Shown: positions 23,970 through 36,712, counted from the first letter of the stretch. The stretch is 64,000 bases of DNA from Rhizophagus irregularis (GCF_026210795.1 NC_089451.1:1224001-1288000); one strand, 5' to 3'. Program-made: numbers and translations. The notes: generated by a model from the letters alone, not told the origin.

Positions 23970-24540
23970 TTTGGCATTCTCTTTTCTGAAGAACAGTCCG
24001 GTTGATTTCGGGACATATTATAGCAAAAAAGTTATGTAACTCACTCTATGAGCAGATGTTCGAATATATTTCCTTTAAGTGTGCCAATAGAACTTACAAC
24101 ATAATAAAAGGGGGATATGACGATTGTTAATTAATGGGGAAATTGGTCATTAAAAGATTGGGAATTTTTATGTCATAAGAAAGAGGACGTTCTATTTTTT
24201 TCACATGTGGCCTTGGACTTTTGGAAAAAAGAGTTAACGCTTTATAGTGTTCGATTGCAATCAATATCACAAATAGGTACGTGTTTTTGGTATACTTACG
24301 GAGTTTGGATTTGGTACATTAATTGTTGATGACACATCGAAATCTAAAGATCAAATAACAATGTTAACACTATTATCTGGGATTCATTTGTTGTCAATAG
24401 CTAGTTGGCGTATAATCGTCGAACTCCTCGATTATACCATTCGAATTCTTATTCTTGATGATGCAAGTTATTCATCGCTAGTTGTTATACGAGATATGCG
24501 CTTTCATAGCAGAATAAGAAATAGAGTAGCACTATAGAAC
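23970..24540 (+). pseudogene. Decayed repetitive ORF (LINE-like C-terminus?)
   Basis: Plus-strand frames hold SHVALDFWKKELTLYSVRLQ, ISQIGTCFWYTYGVWIWY and, after stops, SGIHLLSIASWRIIVELLDY and IRILILDDASYSSLVV. These are long sensible stretches with interruptions. The tryptophan-rich text resembles C-terminal parts of Rhizophagus repeat proteins, but I cannot name the family. From 24,560 to 25,460 nothing is visible but AT-rich DNA. Confidence 0.35.
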
Positions 24541-25467
24541 ATTTAGGTTACGAGGTAAATCCTTTTTAAAAATCATGTCATGAAGCCAACTTACCCAGAT
24601 ATAGTCCGGTAATTAAGTGTAGCTCTGTTTTAGCATATTTTCAGAATCATAATAATTTAATTGTGGTTGAGACGATAGATTAATATCAAAAATATAATGT
24701 TGAAAAATATGATATAATATAATTAAAAGTTGGTTTTTTATTGTAAAAAAATGATAAAAATTGTTCGTAAAAGAAAATTTAAGAAAAAATGATTTATTTA
24801 AAATATTAATTTCTTTTCATACCGTTCTTTATTTATTTATTTTATGACTACATTTTTTTAATAATCTCGTGATAATATTTTTTAAAATAAATTGTCGTAC
24901 ATGGATTATTTCATGAAAATGAAAAGAGTTAAATACCTTGCTTTTCAAAATGACAAAATCATTTCACTGATGCTAATGATCATTTACGTAATAAGATATT
25001 TTATTTTTATATTTATACATTAAAAAATAAATAATAAATAAATAAATTTAAAATTCTGATGGGACGCAGCTTTTTCATCAGATGTGTATTTTTTGCTAAA
25101 AAAAAAAGGTTCATCCAGATAATTTAATGAAATAATTAACTAAAAGTTCATTTCCTTCTTAAATACAAACTAATAACAGAAATAAAAATGATTACTAATT
25201 GACAAATTCTTTCTATCTACGTAAATTCTTTACTACTACTAAGTAAATAAATCAGTTCAGTAAAATACTAGATAAATACTGATATACTGTATAAACATAA
25301 TTTATTAAGTTATAATTGGTAATATTGTTTATTAGGCCAAATAAATCATTGCTTGGATATTATTAGTATACAAAGAGGTTGTAAAGAAATTACGCAAAAT
25401 CTATTAATATATTTTGAATAATTCAAATAATTTATTTAAAATACCAGTTTGAAATTTTGGCCAAAGG

Positions 25468-27237
25468 CTACAATAAATCCTTTATAGCGATTTTAACACC
25501 ATATTTGCATTTTTTTGAATTATTTTGTGCTACAGCACTTTTGGCTGCTTTTGAGAACCATTTAGTTGCATTATTCTTGTTTTTTCCTGTTCCACAACCA
25601 TGTTCATAACAATATCCCACATTATTTTGTCCCATTTTATACCCTTTTTCAGCCGATTTTAAATACCACTCAAATGCTTTTTCCTCATCCTTATTCGTTC
25701 CTTTACCATATTTGTAACAATCTCCTAACTTATTTTGTGCTGCAGCATCACCCTTTGCAGCAGCCGCTTTTGTGTACCATTTAAATGCTTTTTTTTCATT
25801 CTTATCCGTTCCTTTACCATTTTCATAACAATATCCTAAATTATATTGTCCATCAGTACATCCTCGAGTAGCTGATTTTGTATACCATTCAAATGCTTTT
25901 GAATCATCCTTATCTGTTCCTATCCCATGGTCATAGCAATATCCCACATTATTTTGACTCATCGCATCCCCATTTTCAGCTGATTTTAAATACCATTCAA
26001 ATGCTTTTGTTTCATTCTTATCTATTCCATAACCTTTTAGATAACAATATCCCATGTAACTTTGACTCTTTACATTTCCATTTTCTGCTGATTTTAAATA
26101 CCATTCAAATGCTTTTGTTTCATTCTTGTCCATTTTACGACCACTTTGATAACAAATTGCCAAATGAATTTGAGCCTTTACACATCCATTTTTAGCTGAT
26201 TTTAAATACCATTCAAATGCTTTAATTTCATTCTTATCCGTTCCGTTACCATATTCATAACAACACCCTAAATTAAATTGACCCTCAGCATATCCTGCAA
26301 TAGCTGATTTTAAATACCATTTAAATCCCCTTGTTACATTTATTTTTAATCCTCCTTTACCAGATTGAAAACAAAATCCTACACTATTTTGTGTTATTGA
26401 ATTATTTGATATCGCAGATTCTAAACCCATTTCAAATTTAATCCTTTCATTATAAATTTTCATCGTATTATTTATATGAACATGAGATTTATTTTGTTGA
26501 ATAGATTTTAAAAACAAGTCAAATGCTTTTTTTTCATCTTTTTGTGTTCCTATTCCATCCATATAACAAATTGCCAAATTATATTGTGCATCTAGATTTT
26601 CTTCTTCAGCTAAACTTAAAAGTAATTCAAAAGCTTTTTTATAATTAACATTTCTATCTTTTCTACAAATTGTTAAATTAAATTGTACTTCTAATTCACT
26701 ATTTCCTTTTAATTTTTCAAGAAACACTAATTTATTTTGTTTAATATCAATATCAAATAAAATATTATTAATAATATCTTTATAATAAAATAATGATAAT
26801 AAATATTTTCCAATAATTGTGTTACTATTTCTTAACAAATTGAATTCCCCATTATTTTTTACTACAATCAAATGTAATTGATTCTCATCTATTATATTTA
26901 AAGAATTATAATCAATATTATTATTAATAGCAATTAAATAACAATCCAACGCCTTTTCTCTATTAAGATTACAACCAATTCCAAATTGATAAAAATATCC
27001 TACTAAACTAGTAAACCAAAATTTATTTTCTTTATGCTTTTTCATTATTTTGAGAATTCTTTCAGGATCTTTATCATTATTTTTAAGGGAAGTTTTTACC
27101 CAATTATACGAAATATTTTCAAAATTATTAAAGTCATATGATCTAATAATGTTATTACGAAATTTTATTATAAGATTCTTTAAATAATTTTCATCACCTA
27201 TAGAAATATTGATATCTGTAATTTTATTGGACGACAT
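25468..27237 (-). CDS. Sel1-repeat (SLR) protein, 589 residues
   Basis: An intact, intronless frame. Residues 1-75 are a non-repetitive N-terminus. Then come about ten Sel1-like repeats of ~36 residues with the pattern A-x2-x-L-G-x-C-Y-x2-G-x-G-T-x-K-N-E-x-K-A-F-E-W-Y-x-K-S-A-x-x-G, most regular from residue ~285 on (for example AQFNLGCCYEYGNGTDKNE). Sel1 repeats are alpha-helical solenoids that scaffold protein complexes; in Glomeromycotina they are hugely expanded, often fused to kinases. No kinase domain is present here, nor a signal peptide. The start ATG (27,235-27,237) gives MSSNKITDINISIGDENYLK. The near-identical repeats suggest recent internal expansion. Partner unknown. Confidence 0.9.
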   Translation of the reverse strand: MSSNKITDINISIGDENYLKNLIIKFRNNIIRSYDFNNFENISYNWVKTSLKNNDKDPERILKIMKKHKENKFWFTSLVGYFYQFGIGCNLNREKALDCYLIAINNNIDYNSLNIIDENQLHLIVVKNNGEFNLLRNSNTIIGKYLLSLFYYKDIINNILFDIDIKQNKLVFLEKLKGNSELEVQFNLTICRKDRNVNYKKAFELLLSLAEEENLDAQYNLAICYMDGIGTQKDEKKAFDLFLKSIQQNKSHVHINNTMKIYNERIKFEMGLESAISNNSITQNSVGFCFQSGKGGLKINVTRGFKWYLKSAIAGYAEGQFNLGCCYEYGNGTDKNEIKAFEWYLKSAKNGCVKAQIHLAICYQSGRKMDKNETKAFEWYLKSAENGNVKSQSYMGYCYLKGYGIDKNETKAFEWYLKSAENGDAMSQNNVGYCYDHGIGTDKDDSKAFEWYTKSATRGCTDGQYNLGYCYENGKGTDKNEKKAFKWYTKAAAAKGDAAAQNKLGDCYKYGKGTNKDEEKAFEWYLKSAEKGYKMGQNNVGYCYEHGCGTGKNKNNATKWFSKAAKSAVAQNNSKKCKYGVKIAIKDLL

Positions 27238-28200
27238 TGTTGGTTTTCTTGTTAGTTTATTAATTTTTTTTTTTTAAAAAAAAATTATATTGGAGTCTAA
27301 CGTTAACAATTCTTTAAATAAAGGCTACTGTAGATCAAAGTGGTACGGCGACATTTTTGGATGTCATCTGATACTCGTTGATTTATATATATTTTAAATA
27401 AAGATTGACAATTTTCTTATTTATAAAGTTAAATTATTATGCAGATCCAATTCTTGGAGTTAAACAATATAAGAAATTATCGTTCAGCCAAATAGGTTCA
27501 TGCAGATTTTCTTTGTTATTATGCATTTATACTTTGTAATTATGCATGGTGATTAACAAAGAATTGAATATTCGATAATTAAACTTTTTTTTTTCAAAAA
27601 AAAAAATTTTTATTAAACACTACCATGAAAATATAAACGTACTTTCGCAGCGATTTGCACCTACAAATACATATAACAAAAATATCTATCTAATAATATA
27701 ATTACTATTTATAAAAAATGACTAGATGTTACATTGTAATTTAATCAACGTTAAAAAATGTCGTAATATCAAATTTTTATATTCTCTCATGTAGTGGAAT
27801 AGTGAAATTTATCGTTATCAGTTATATTAATATATATCGGTATATCGAATATCGATATATCGAGGTTTGACCATATTTATTACAATAAAATATCATTATC
27901 ATTGATTACTTCATTATGAAAATTGCGTGTTAAATATAATATTGTGTAACAATACATCATAAATAATATAATTATTTCTTATTTTTGATCTTTTATAACT
28001 GAAACAACTGCCTTTGTAGTTAAAATTATTTTATCTATCATCAAAACAACGGTTACATTTTATAAATAATACAGTTGATAATTATTATGATGCATTATGT
28101 ATTGTGTAATTATAGACATATTTCATCTTTTTTACTACCGTTTAATCTAGATTCGTATTATAACATTTCTTATATATGTAATTTAATCCTATAATTTTAT
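27238..28200. other. AT-rich intergenic stretch, nothing recognised
   Basis: Contains T/A homopolymer pairs at 27,267-27,290 and 27,585-27,610 and a TATCGATATATCG cluster near 27,838-27,862. No gene or mobile-element structure is supported. Confidence 0.5.
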
Positions 28201-28207
28201 TTTTTTA

Positions 28208-29380
28208 TCACTGTTCATTTTTCTTTAATATTAGTTCGATAGAAACTGTCTGATTGGTGGGTTCGTGCTTTTTCTCCCTTTTTTTTCCACCAAGGTGACA
28301 ACGCCCTATGTCCGAAAGGCTTAGACGCGTTCTATATACTAGTTTCATAGTTATGCAATTAGTTGGTTTTATGGGCTGCACAGCGTACATCCCATATGTT
28401 AGCTGAATATTTTGCCTTGCAATCCGACAATTAGAAGCATTGTCAGTAACAATTGCAGCAAACTTATCACTGCCAAGCTGCTTAATAATACTAGGAATTT
28501 CGTGTGTTAAAAATTCACTTGTGTGTGAATCTGATGAATAATGACGTAGGGATATTAAGTATTCCATTCTAGTATCAGTTGTAACAATATAATTGTCATT
28601 TGAGGAGTGGACCAACTGTCTAGGGCTATTAAGAAATTAAGTTAAAAATTAACATTAAATTTCAATAAATTTAGCTATTTTATAATGTTTAAATTACATT
28701 TAACTAACGTAAGATGAGACGGTAGTCCGTGACGGTGGTGAATACCCAGATCTTAGATCTTTGAACAGATTCAAAATAAATGGAATTTCAATTACACTAA
28801 ATGGGATACCAGCCATAACCAAAGCTTTTAAAATTTTTTTGTCAAGTCGATCAACAATAGATTTAGGTAAATCTTTATCAGAAGAATAATGATCAAGTTG
28901 TTGGAAATCATTAATTATCCAATCAACAAGACATTGTCGAAATTCTTATTAATTTTTCTCCGAATAATGATTCTTATGCACCTTCATATCTTGCTTTTCT
29001 TGATCGTTTGGCTATATTTTTAGTAGTAATTAATATTTGAACTAACTAAAAGTATTTTTAACTTTGCAATACGAGATATTCAACCAACCTTTTCGATTTT
29101 AATATCATGCTAATTTCTTAAATGATTTATTGCATTACCAGTGGATCCACTAAGACTTAATATATGTTTTCTACATGGGGTCTGATTAGCAGTATCAATA
29201 ACTTTACAAACGATTACTTGATGTGGTACACCTTTTACTTCTTGAATTTCTTCATCCCAGTATGCTCTCAATATCACTAAGTGATAGTGCATAATCAGGA
29301 CTTTCAGTCTCACTATCCTCGAGTAATGATGGCAATATTGAATTATTAGGACTTACAGTTTCGGGTAATGATGCATTCAT
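28208..29380 (-). pseudogene. hAT-type transposase, broken
   Basis: Minus-strand text in order: start MNASLPETVSPNNSILPSLL (ATG 29,378-29,380), then a BED-finger-like part (VIVCKVIDTANQTPCRKH ... GNAINHLRNKHD, with two Cys and two His), then DKDLPKSIVDRLDKKILKAL and IPFSVIEIPFILNLFKDLR, then EFLTHEIPSIIKQLGSDKFA with AAIVTDNASNCRIARQNI. The last motif (VTDNASN) carries the second catalytic Asp of hAT transposases. Frameshifts separate these parts and the C-terminal dimerisation domain is missing. TIRs were not identified. Confidence 0.65.
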
Positions 29381-30007
29381 TTTAGCTGAAAGTATTTTTA
29401 AATTTTGTGTTTATTTTATTTTTTATTTTATTTTTACTTAGAAGAGGTGAATACATCGTTTAATTACAGACTTGCAACAGTATAAAAGCACTACAAAGTA
29501 CACAACTAAACTAGACATACAATATCCAACCGGTGGACCCACCCTTCGTTAGAGGAACTGATTAATGGAGACTTAGTTGCCATAGCAGTGAGCGAACAAA
29601 GGGTACTAGAAACTAAAGTAAAAATAAGGGGAAACGTACTCAGAAGACAATCAAATAAAAAAAAAGAAAATATAAATGATATGTATTTTGCTTTTGATTG
29701 TAATACTTGTGATCATATTTAGTTATTTTGTTGTTTGAACTAAAATGAATTACAAATAAATAAAATAAAATGAGTAAATGAATCATTTTTATTGTATGTT
29801 TTTAAAATATGAATTCAATAATTGAATAAATGAGCAATGAAAGAGTAAATGAGCCTCTTTTATATGTTTTTGCTAAAACATTTTTTTTTTTATAAAAATA
29901 AATAATTCAGGAATCTAAAGATATGAAATTTTTTTCAAAAATAGATAAAAAAAAAATTTTAAATATGAAATTTTTTAATAAATAAATATGAAAAAATTAG
30001 CGGCGAT
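29381..30007. other. Intergenic stretch before the LINE, nothing recognised
   Basis: AT-rich with A runs. The last bases before 30,008 are pre-insertion host sequence of the LINE described next. A small less AT-rich island at 29,520-29,600 gave no recognisable frame. Confidence 0.4.
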
Positions 30008-30021
30008 AAAGTTGCCGCATA

Positions 30022-30950
30022 CCTTCAATGAAAGTCTTAGTAGAGAAAATGCAACAGATAAATGGAGAAAAGGGATCATTTATCCGATAAATAAAACAAC
30101 GAGATCTCATTGGAATTACGATTTGAAATTGACAAGTCCCATAGTACTTTTAGAAACAGCAAGGAAAATATGGTTTAAAATATTGGTGAACAGACTAAGT
30201 GAGATATTAACGAAAGAGCAAGTCCTTACAAACACTAACTATGCTGCACTGAGAAATGAAAGTACTTTAGAACCTCTAAAAATAGTGCAAGCAGTGATAG
30301 AAGATGCCAATAAATATAAAAAAGAAGCTTGGATTTTGTTGATGGACATATCCAAAGCATACGATTCAGTCAGCTCAGTTATGTTAAAGAAATGTATGGA
30401 AAGGATCAAGTTACCAAAAAATTTTATTAACCTTGTAATGGACGTAAACAAAAATAGATACAATAGAGTCTTAGTCAATAACGAATTAATGGATGAATAC
30501 TACATAGAAGATGGAATAGACCAAGGTGAAGTGTGGTCACCGATTTTGTGGAGAATCTTCTATGACGCCCTATTAACAAGACTAAACGAAACGAAAGAAG
30601 AAACAGGATATAATTTTTATGAAGAAAAATTAATAAATAGAGAAAAAGGAGAAACAAGAGTATTAGAAATATCAATTAACGCAATGGCATTTATGGATGA
30701 CACGACATTGATTAGCAAAAATAAAATACAATTGACAAAAATGATAGAAATATGTCATCAATTTTTTAAAATAAATGACATTAAAGCGAACATATCGAAG
30801 TATGAGCTAATCAAAATAAATGATAAAGAGAAAGAAGATTTAATCATTGAAGGAGAAAAAATAAGTAAAGTCAATAATGAGAAGGCAATAGATATCTTGG
30901 AATATTCTTCAGACACGACAATAAGAAAAGAATTTATAAAGATAAAATAA
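30022..30950 (+). pseudogene. LINE reverse transcriptase domain
   Basis: The open frame starts at 29,988 in host DNA, but the element begins near FNESLSRENATDKWRKGIIY. RT motifs in order: KWRKGIIYPINKT (finger), LTSPIVLLETARKIWFKILV, AWILLMDISKAYDSVSS (catalytic Asp, palm motif A), GIDQGEVWSPILWRIFYDAL (motif B), and AFMDDTTLISK (FMDD in place of YADD/FADD, motif C), then KANISKYELIKIN. All catalytic aspartates are kept. The frame shifts near 30,945 so the protein is not made whole. Confidence 0.8.
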
Positions 30951-31026
30951 TGTCGATAGTAAATAGCGCATGTAAAATATTCAATTGGAAAAGGTTAAAT
31001 GAAAACAAATTACTGCCGTTTGGAAC

Positions 31027-32055
31027 ATGGTAATAGTGCCCAGAATAGAATATCAACTAGCAGCTATCGTTTTAACGAAAAGAGAGTGTGAAAATTTGAT
31101 GACAAAATTAAGCAGTATAATTAAAAGAAGAGCGAAACTTGCGAAATCGACACCAAATTTTATATTATACGAGAAAGAGATTATGGGAGTTAAACATATA
31201 TATGATTTGCAAATAGAAATACTATGCAAAAATTTATTATATCAAGCAAACGGCAATGAAAAACTAAAAACTTTATTTTTAATTAAAATTTCGCAAGAAC
31301 AAAAAAATATATGGACATCGAAATGTCCTGGTGAAATGAAAATTGAGAGTAAATGTCATCACAATTGGATATTAGCTGCAATTAAAGCTTTAAATGAAGT
31401 GAATATAACCTTATGCAACCACGAAATTAAAAATATAAATGAAGATCACAGAATAAAAGGAGGAAGAATAGACATAGTAGAAATTTTGGGGAAAAAATTC
31501 ATAAAAAACAGCGCTATTTCAAGAAGAAACAAAGACATTATGTTCTTAGAAGACCTTCTCGAAGCGGATGGTATAAATATGTTAAAATGGAAACACTTAT
31601 GCAAGGAGAAAGGATTAAACACGAAAGGGAAGACTCCAAAATGGTTTAAAGATATAGAAAATAAAATTTTAGAAGATGGAAATAATATAATTAGAAAAAT
31701 AAAAAAGGAATATATAGGACAAGTCACAAAAAGTAACATTCATATCAATCTTTTTGATGAGAACGAGAAAAAAGGGAAAAATCAGATTATCACATGGAAC
31801 GTAGAAGGAGATTTTCCAATTTTTTGCGAGGATAAGAAAAAATCTCAAAGTAAAAAATGCAAGAGAATAGGCTTACATTTAGAACTCGTCAATGACAAGA
31901 TAGATATAAATAATTCTCCTTTTCTAAAAAAATGCAAAGGATGTGATAGAAATATTGGTAAAAAGAATAAAGGAAATAAAGAATGTCTGATATATATAGA
32001 AAATGAGATTAGCAGAATAATAGAAAAAAGAAAAGAAGAAAATTATATACAGTAA
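31027..32055 (+). pseudogene. LINE thumb/connection region, frame-shifted
   Basis: A frame of 342 codons continuing the LINE polypeptide in another phase: IVPRIEYQLAAIVLTKREC resembles the RT thumb, followed by LSSIIKRRAKLAKSTPN, WKHLCKEKGLNTKGKTP and a Cys pair KKCKGCDRNIGKK. Between 30,950 and 31,027 text NSACKIFNWKRLNENKLLP bridges the gap in yet another frame. Confidence 0.65.
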
Positions 32056-32217
32056 AACCGTACGAAACTCTAAACAACATAATTATTAAAAATAGTTGCG
32101 TCAAAAAAGTACTAGAAACAGAAAATAGAGATGAAAACTACAATAAAAAAATAGAAAAAATAGATAATTTAATTCAATCAGAGACGGAGTTTATAAACAT
32201 TATAAAGAACAGTATTT

Positions 32218-33717
32218 ATGAAAAAGACATTCAAGAAACTAACGAAAAATCAAAAATTTTTTTTAATTATAGATACGAAAAAAATTAAACCGAAAGTAGA
32301 CGAGAGAGGCAAAAAGATTTATGGTTTTAAAATCATGTGGAAAATTTTAGAAGAGAAAAATAATATAATTGAAGAAAATTCGGAAATAACTTTATTAGCA
32401 AAACACGATGGTAACAACGAAAACGAATTTAAGATAATACTAAGGAGTTTAATTATAGGTTTATTAATAATAGAAAATGATAGCGAGATAGTATTGGGAA
32501 TCAATGAGAACGTACAAAAATTAATTTTTGATTTTAAAAACAATTTTAGTAACAGAAGGAAAATAGATAGTGATTATTATTTGGAATTACTATTTATTGA
32601 AAATTTTTTAGAAGATAATGAAATGAAAATTGCAGAGATGAACGAATACGATTATAGATTATTAAAGAAATTGAGAGTTATAGCGAGGGAAATTTTAAAT
32701 GAAGAAATCAATACGATAAAATATAACTTTGAGATAAATAACGAAGCCTTATTAGTCAATGAATTCAACCTATATTGGAATCAAAGACTGATTACTGGAG
32801 GATATACTAGAGGTTGGAGGAAAAAAGTAACAAATGCAATATGGAAGAACGAGATGTTAAATAGTAACAGATTAGATGATTTATTCATGTATAATTTTAA
32901 GAAAGAATTTGATTGGAAAAACACATTAGAATTCATAAGTAATAGAACAGAATTTTCAAAAAGACAATGTGGTGACAAAGATACATATGAAAGATTCTAT
33001 AGAATCAAGAATCTTTTAAAAGAACAACCAACTTACGAAGCGCTATATCAAAGAAATACAAACAAAATCGAGGATAACAAATGCATTAGGTGCAAGGAAA
33101 ACGAAATCGAAAGTTGGGAACACATATGGATCTGTAATGACAACGAATCAACTCTAAATGAAATTATATATGATTCGTTAAATCTGTTCGAGCAACAATT
33201 AAAAAATTCCAATCAAGAAGAAAATATAGAAATATTGAGAAATTTCAGTTTTGATTTCTTAAATGTATTGGAAAGTCCTTCAGTAGTTTTAAGAGGCAAA
33301 AGCAGAATTTGGGAATTGATTAGAGGTATATAAAATAATCAGTTTAATAATTTATCTAAGAAGAAAGAAGAGATAATGTTAATAAAAGAACTATGGAGAT
33401 TTACATATAACGAGATCAAAAATCGTATTTGGATTCCAAGATGCAACGAAGTTAAAAGATTAGAAGAAATAGAGAATATTAAAAAGGCCGATCTAAGAAA
33501 ACGGAAAAATGATCAGGAAGAAAAACTGGACGAGGACGGAGAAAAAATAAATAAAAAAAAGAAAAAAACAGAAGAAAAAATAGAAGAAAATAAAAATATA
33601 TTAGAAACAAATATTAAATTAGCAACGCTTACGAAGCTAACAGGTAAAATAGTAGACGGAATTAATATAGATAATATATGGGATACGACAGTTAAAATAG
33701 CTGATTATATAGATTAA
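32218..33717 (+). pseudogene. LINE RNase H-like region and zinc-binding C-terminus, one stop
   Basis: One frame interrupted only by TAA at 33,331-33,333 (where the 7.9-9.0 kb copy has a Phe codon after RGV). It starts KKTFKKLTKNQKFFLIIDTK, in the place where LINEs carry RNase H, and continues to RLITGGYTRGWRKKVTNAIW, the zinc motif CIRCKENEIESWEHIWIC (C-x2-C, H-x3-C), SPSVVLRGKSRIWELIRG, and after the stop IPRCNEVKRLEE and a Lys/Glu-rich tail ending near ADYID. 3' untranslated sequence and the A run follow to 33,885. Confidence 0.7.
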
Positions 33718-33899
33718 ACTAGGATAAATATAAGATAGAATTAGTATTAGATTTTACTTAGTTATAGGGTTTTATTAATTATTTTATAATTTTTGAAGCT
33801 CTAAGTATTTTACCAATTAATTATATAATTTGTATCAAATTTAAATAATTGATAAAATGCGTTACTATTTTTTTTTAAAAAAAAAAAAGTTGCCGCATA

Positions 33900-34480
33900 T
33901 CAACCTAATCTAGTTGACACCATATACAGATCACACTATATAGTTAACGATATCAGGTGATCTTCATTTTAATAGTGATAGTCCTTGTAATTGGTTGTTA
34001 TGCTAATCGTGCTATCCTGGAAAGGAAGGAAAATTTTACTAATTTGGTTAGCTCTTATGCGCTAAGTATAGGGTACGTTTTTATATTATTGATATTGATA
34101 TTGATATTGATATTGATATTGATATTGAGTTGATATTGAGTTCAATATTACGAACAATGGTCGTTTATATAAAAAAAAAAAAAAATTAATCATGATCTAC
34201 AGCATGATCCGAATTGGTTGATCAAAAATCAAGAGCTAACCATATATTGACATCAAGGAATTATGAATTGTCAATTTGGCTGGCCAAAAATCTGGGAGCT
34301 AACTACATATTAACATCAAGGAAATATTTATTATTCGTACAGTATACATTGTTCAGGAGGCTAATTTTTGGGATTAATTATAATAGGAATTGAAGGAAAT
34401 TAAATATATAAAGCGAATATATAACATTTTTAAATGAACCTGATCAAATATAAAAAAAAAAATATGTCTGAAATATACAT
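33900..34480. repeat. Intergenic stretch with TGATAT microsatellite and 66-bp direct repeat
   Basis: A (TGATAT)n microsatellite of about nine units lies at 34,087-34,145. Two imperfect copies of a ~66-bp unit (GAGCTAACCATATATTGACA / GAGCTAACTACATATTAACA) lie at 34,214-34,340. No gene seen. Confidence 0.6.
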
Positions 34481-35011
34481 ACAGTGTGTTGCAAAAAAAA
34501 CCAGAAAACTGTTCACGTGATAAAAATGCATGTTATACTGTTGTATCAGTTCTTTACGCTTAAATTTATTAAGCAATTTATATGGTTAGGTAGCAGAAGG
34601 TTTATGTAGTGTATAATTAGACAATATATTAAACAATGTATAAAAATTATCCGATCAGACGTGTTGTATAGCGCTGTACGTCGGCATATACTTCCAAACA
34701 CGAATAAAGGATTTCACTTGATAAAAACTGTCACTTTATAACTTAAAAATGAAAACTTTATTTATTTCCTTTCATTACAACAAGAAAATTGACCTATATT
34801 TATAATAAATTATACATATACGAAGAAATTTAATATATTTACTATGTATAATATGACTAACATGTTCAATGCGTTGATCATAACCAACATGTTAATTAGG
34901 TTCGACATTATGGCAAGCCGAGCTGGACTAAACTATCAGGCATTGGGCGGGTGAAAAATCAAGCATGGATTGACAAAATGTTACACTGTGCCTGACATTT
35001 TACCTGTTCAT

Positions 35012-35328
35012 GCTTGATATTCATCTGTCCCGTGCTTGATATTTATCTGTATGTGCTTGATATTTTTATCTGTTCATGCTTGATGTTTATCTATCACGTG
35101 CTTGATATTTTTATCTGTTCATGCTTGATGTTTATCTGTACATGCTTGATGTTTTATCTGTACGTGCTTGATGTTTTATCTGTACGTGCTTGATGGTTTT
35201 ATCTGTACGTGCTTGATGGTTTTATCCGACCATGCTTGACATTTTTATCCATCCATGCTTTATGTTTTTATCCATCTGTGCTTGATATTTTTGTCCGTCT
35301 GTGCTTGATGTTTTTGTCCAACTGTGTT
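35012..35328. repeat. TGCTTGAT minisatellite in the left arm of element 1
   Basis: About 13 units of 21-25 bp, consensus TGCTTGATNTTTTATCTGT. The right arm carries the reverse-complement units at 45,060-45,350 and 45,485-45,850. Confidence 0.8.
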
Positions 35329-35330
35329 TG

Positions 35331-35625
35331 CCCTATAAAAAAAGAAAATTCGGAATTTGTCCTGAAAAGTATGGAAAATGTCTGGAAATTTTCCGTGCGT
35401 CCGGAAAACATTCGGAAACGGTCACGTTTTGGAACACTTTCCGGACGCACAAATTCCAGACATTTTCTTGACACTACAGAATTTGTCCAGAATTTGTCCA
35501 GAATCGAGCGTCCGGAAAATGTTCCAAAACATGACCGTTTCCGAATGTTTTCCGGACGCACGGAAAATTTCCGGACATTTTCCATACTTTTCAGGACAAA
35601 TTCCGAATTTTCTTTTTTTATAGGG
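35331..35625. mobile_element. 295-bp palindromic MITE, TTG target duplication
   Basis: Starts CCCTATAAAAAAAGAAAATT and ends with its reverse complement; the arms pair over almost the whole length (~100 bp and more), with CCGGACGC repeats. TTG at 35,328-35,330 and 35,626-35,628 flanks it. The other arm of the host element holds the empty site (AACTGTGTTTGATTTAATCC when read on minus at ~45,052-45,071), proving insertion. Reading frames on both strands are mirror images and not genes. Confidence 0.85.
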
Positions 35626-36712
35626 TTGATTTAATCCAACTATGCTCGATAATTTTATCTTTGTCAAAAATTAGTTTCTTTGTCAGCACAGGGTTGATAT
35701 ATTGTTGGTCACATGTTTTAAGTTTAGCGTAGTTTTAAAAAAATTTTTTTTTTTTATTGGCTTTTTTTTATAAACAAATTTTGTAGAGAATTTTATTTTT
35801 AATATAGGCAAAGGCTTAGTTTGATAGAATTTCTTTGGGAATTTTTTTAATAAGATTTTTTTGATAAAAAATTTCGTTAGAAAATTTTTTTTTTGATGAT
35901 AATTTCGTTAAAAATTTTTATTTGATAGAAATTTTATTGGAGAATTTTTTTTTGATAAGATTTTTTTTTTGACATATACTTAACAATTTTTTGTGACAGG
36001 AGAAATTTTTTTTTTTTTGATAGAGAATTAATTGAGAATTTCTTTTTTTTTTTGCAGAAAATTATTTGAAGAATTTTTTTTAATAGGGAAGATTTTTTTT
36101 TTGATAGATAATTTCGTTACTAGAAAATTTTTTTAACAAGTGAGATTTTTTTTTGATAGAGAATTTCGTTAAGAATTTTTTTTTAATAGGAGGGAGTTTT
36201 CCTTGATAAAGAATTCTTTTGGGAATTTTTTTTAATAAGTGAAAGTATTTTTTGACGGAGAATTTTATTAGAGAATTTTTTTTTTTTTTTTTTTGATAGA
36301 AATTTCATCATAGAATTTTTTTTTAATAGGTAAGATTTTTTTTTTTTTTGATAGATCATTTCGTTAATAATTTTTTTAACAGGAGAGATTTTTTTTTTGA
36401 TAGATCATTTCGTTAATAATTTTTTTAACAGGAGATTTTTTTTTTGATAGAAAATTTCGGTAAAGAATTTTTTTTTTAATAGGGAAAATGTATTTTTTGA
36501 TGTTAGAAATTTTTCTTAATCAAGGATATTTTTTTTGATTGAGAATTTCATTAGAGAATTGTTGGTTGAAAAGTTTTTTTATTTTTTTGATGGAGAATTT
36601 TGTTAGAAGTCTCAATATTGAAAATAGTTTTTTTTTTTAATAAGGGTATCGAGAATTTTGGCTTGAAATTTATTTTTTTAATAAAGAATTTCATTAAAGA
36701 TCTTTTTTTATA

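Larger units (their letters stand above)
30008..33899 (+). mobile_element. 5'-truncated LINE with 14-bp target-site duplication
   Basis: AAAGTTGCCGCATA occurs at 30,008-30,021 and again at 33,886-33,899, directly after the terminal A run. The element thus spans about 30,022 to 33,885 and lost its 5' part (endonuclease ORF) on integration, as is usual in target-primed reverse transcription. It belongs to the same family as the minus-strand copy at 7.2-9.0 kb; their 3' untranslated ends match. Four coding fragments are separated by frameshifts and one stop. Confidence 0.85.

Noticed and set aside
25566-26195. Plus-strand ORFs opposite the Sel1-repeat gene
   Set aside because: Antisense shadows of a strongly periodic coding sequence.
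35209-35667. Overlapping frames on both strands with phenylalanine/arginine-rich peptides
   Set aside because: They lie in a palindromic MITE, so both strands give the same peptide; no gene.
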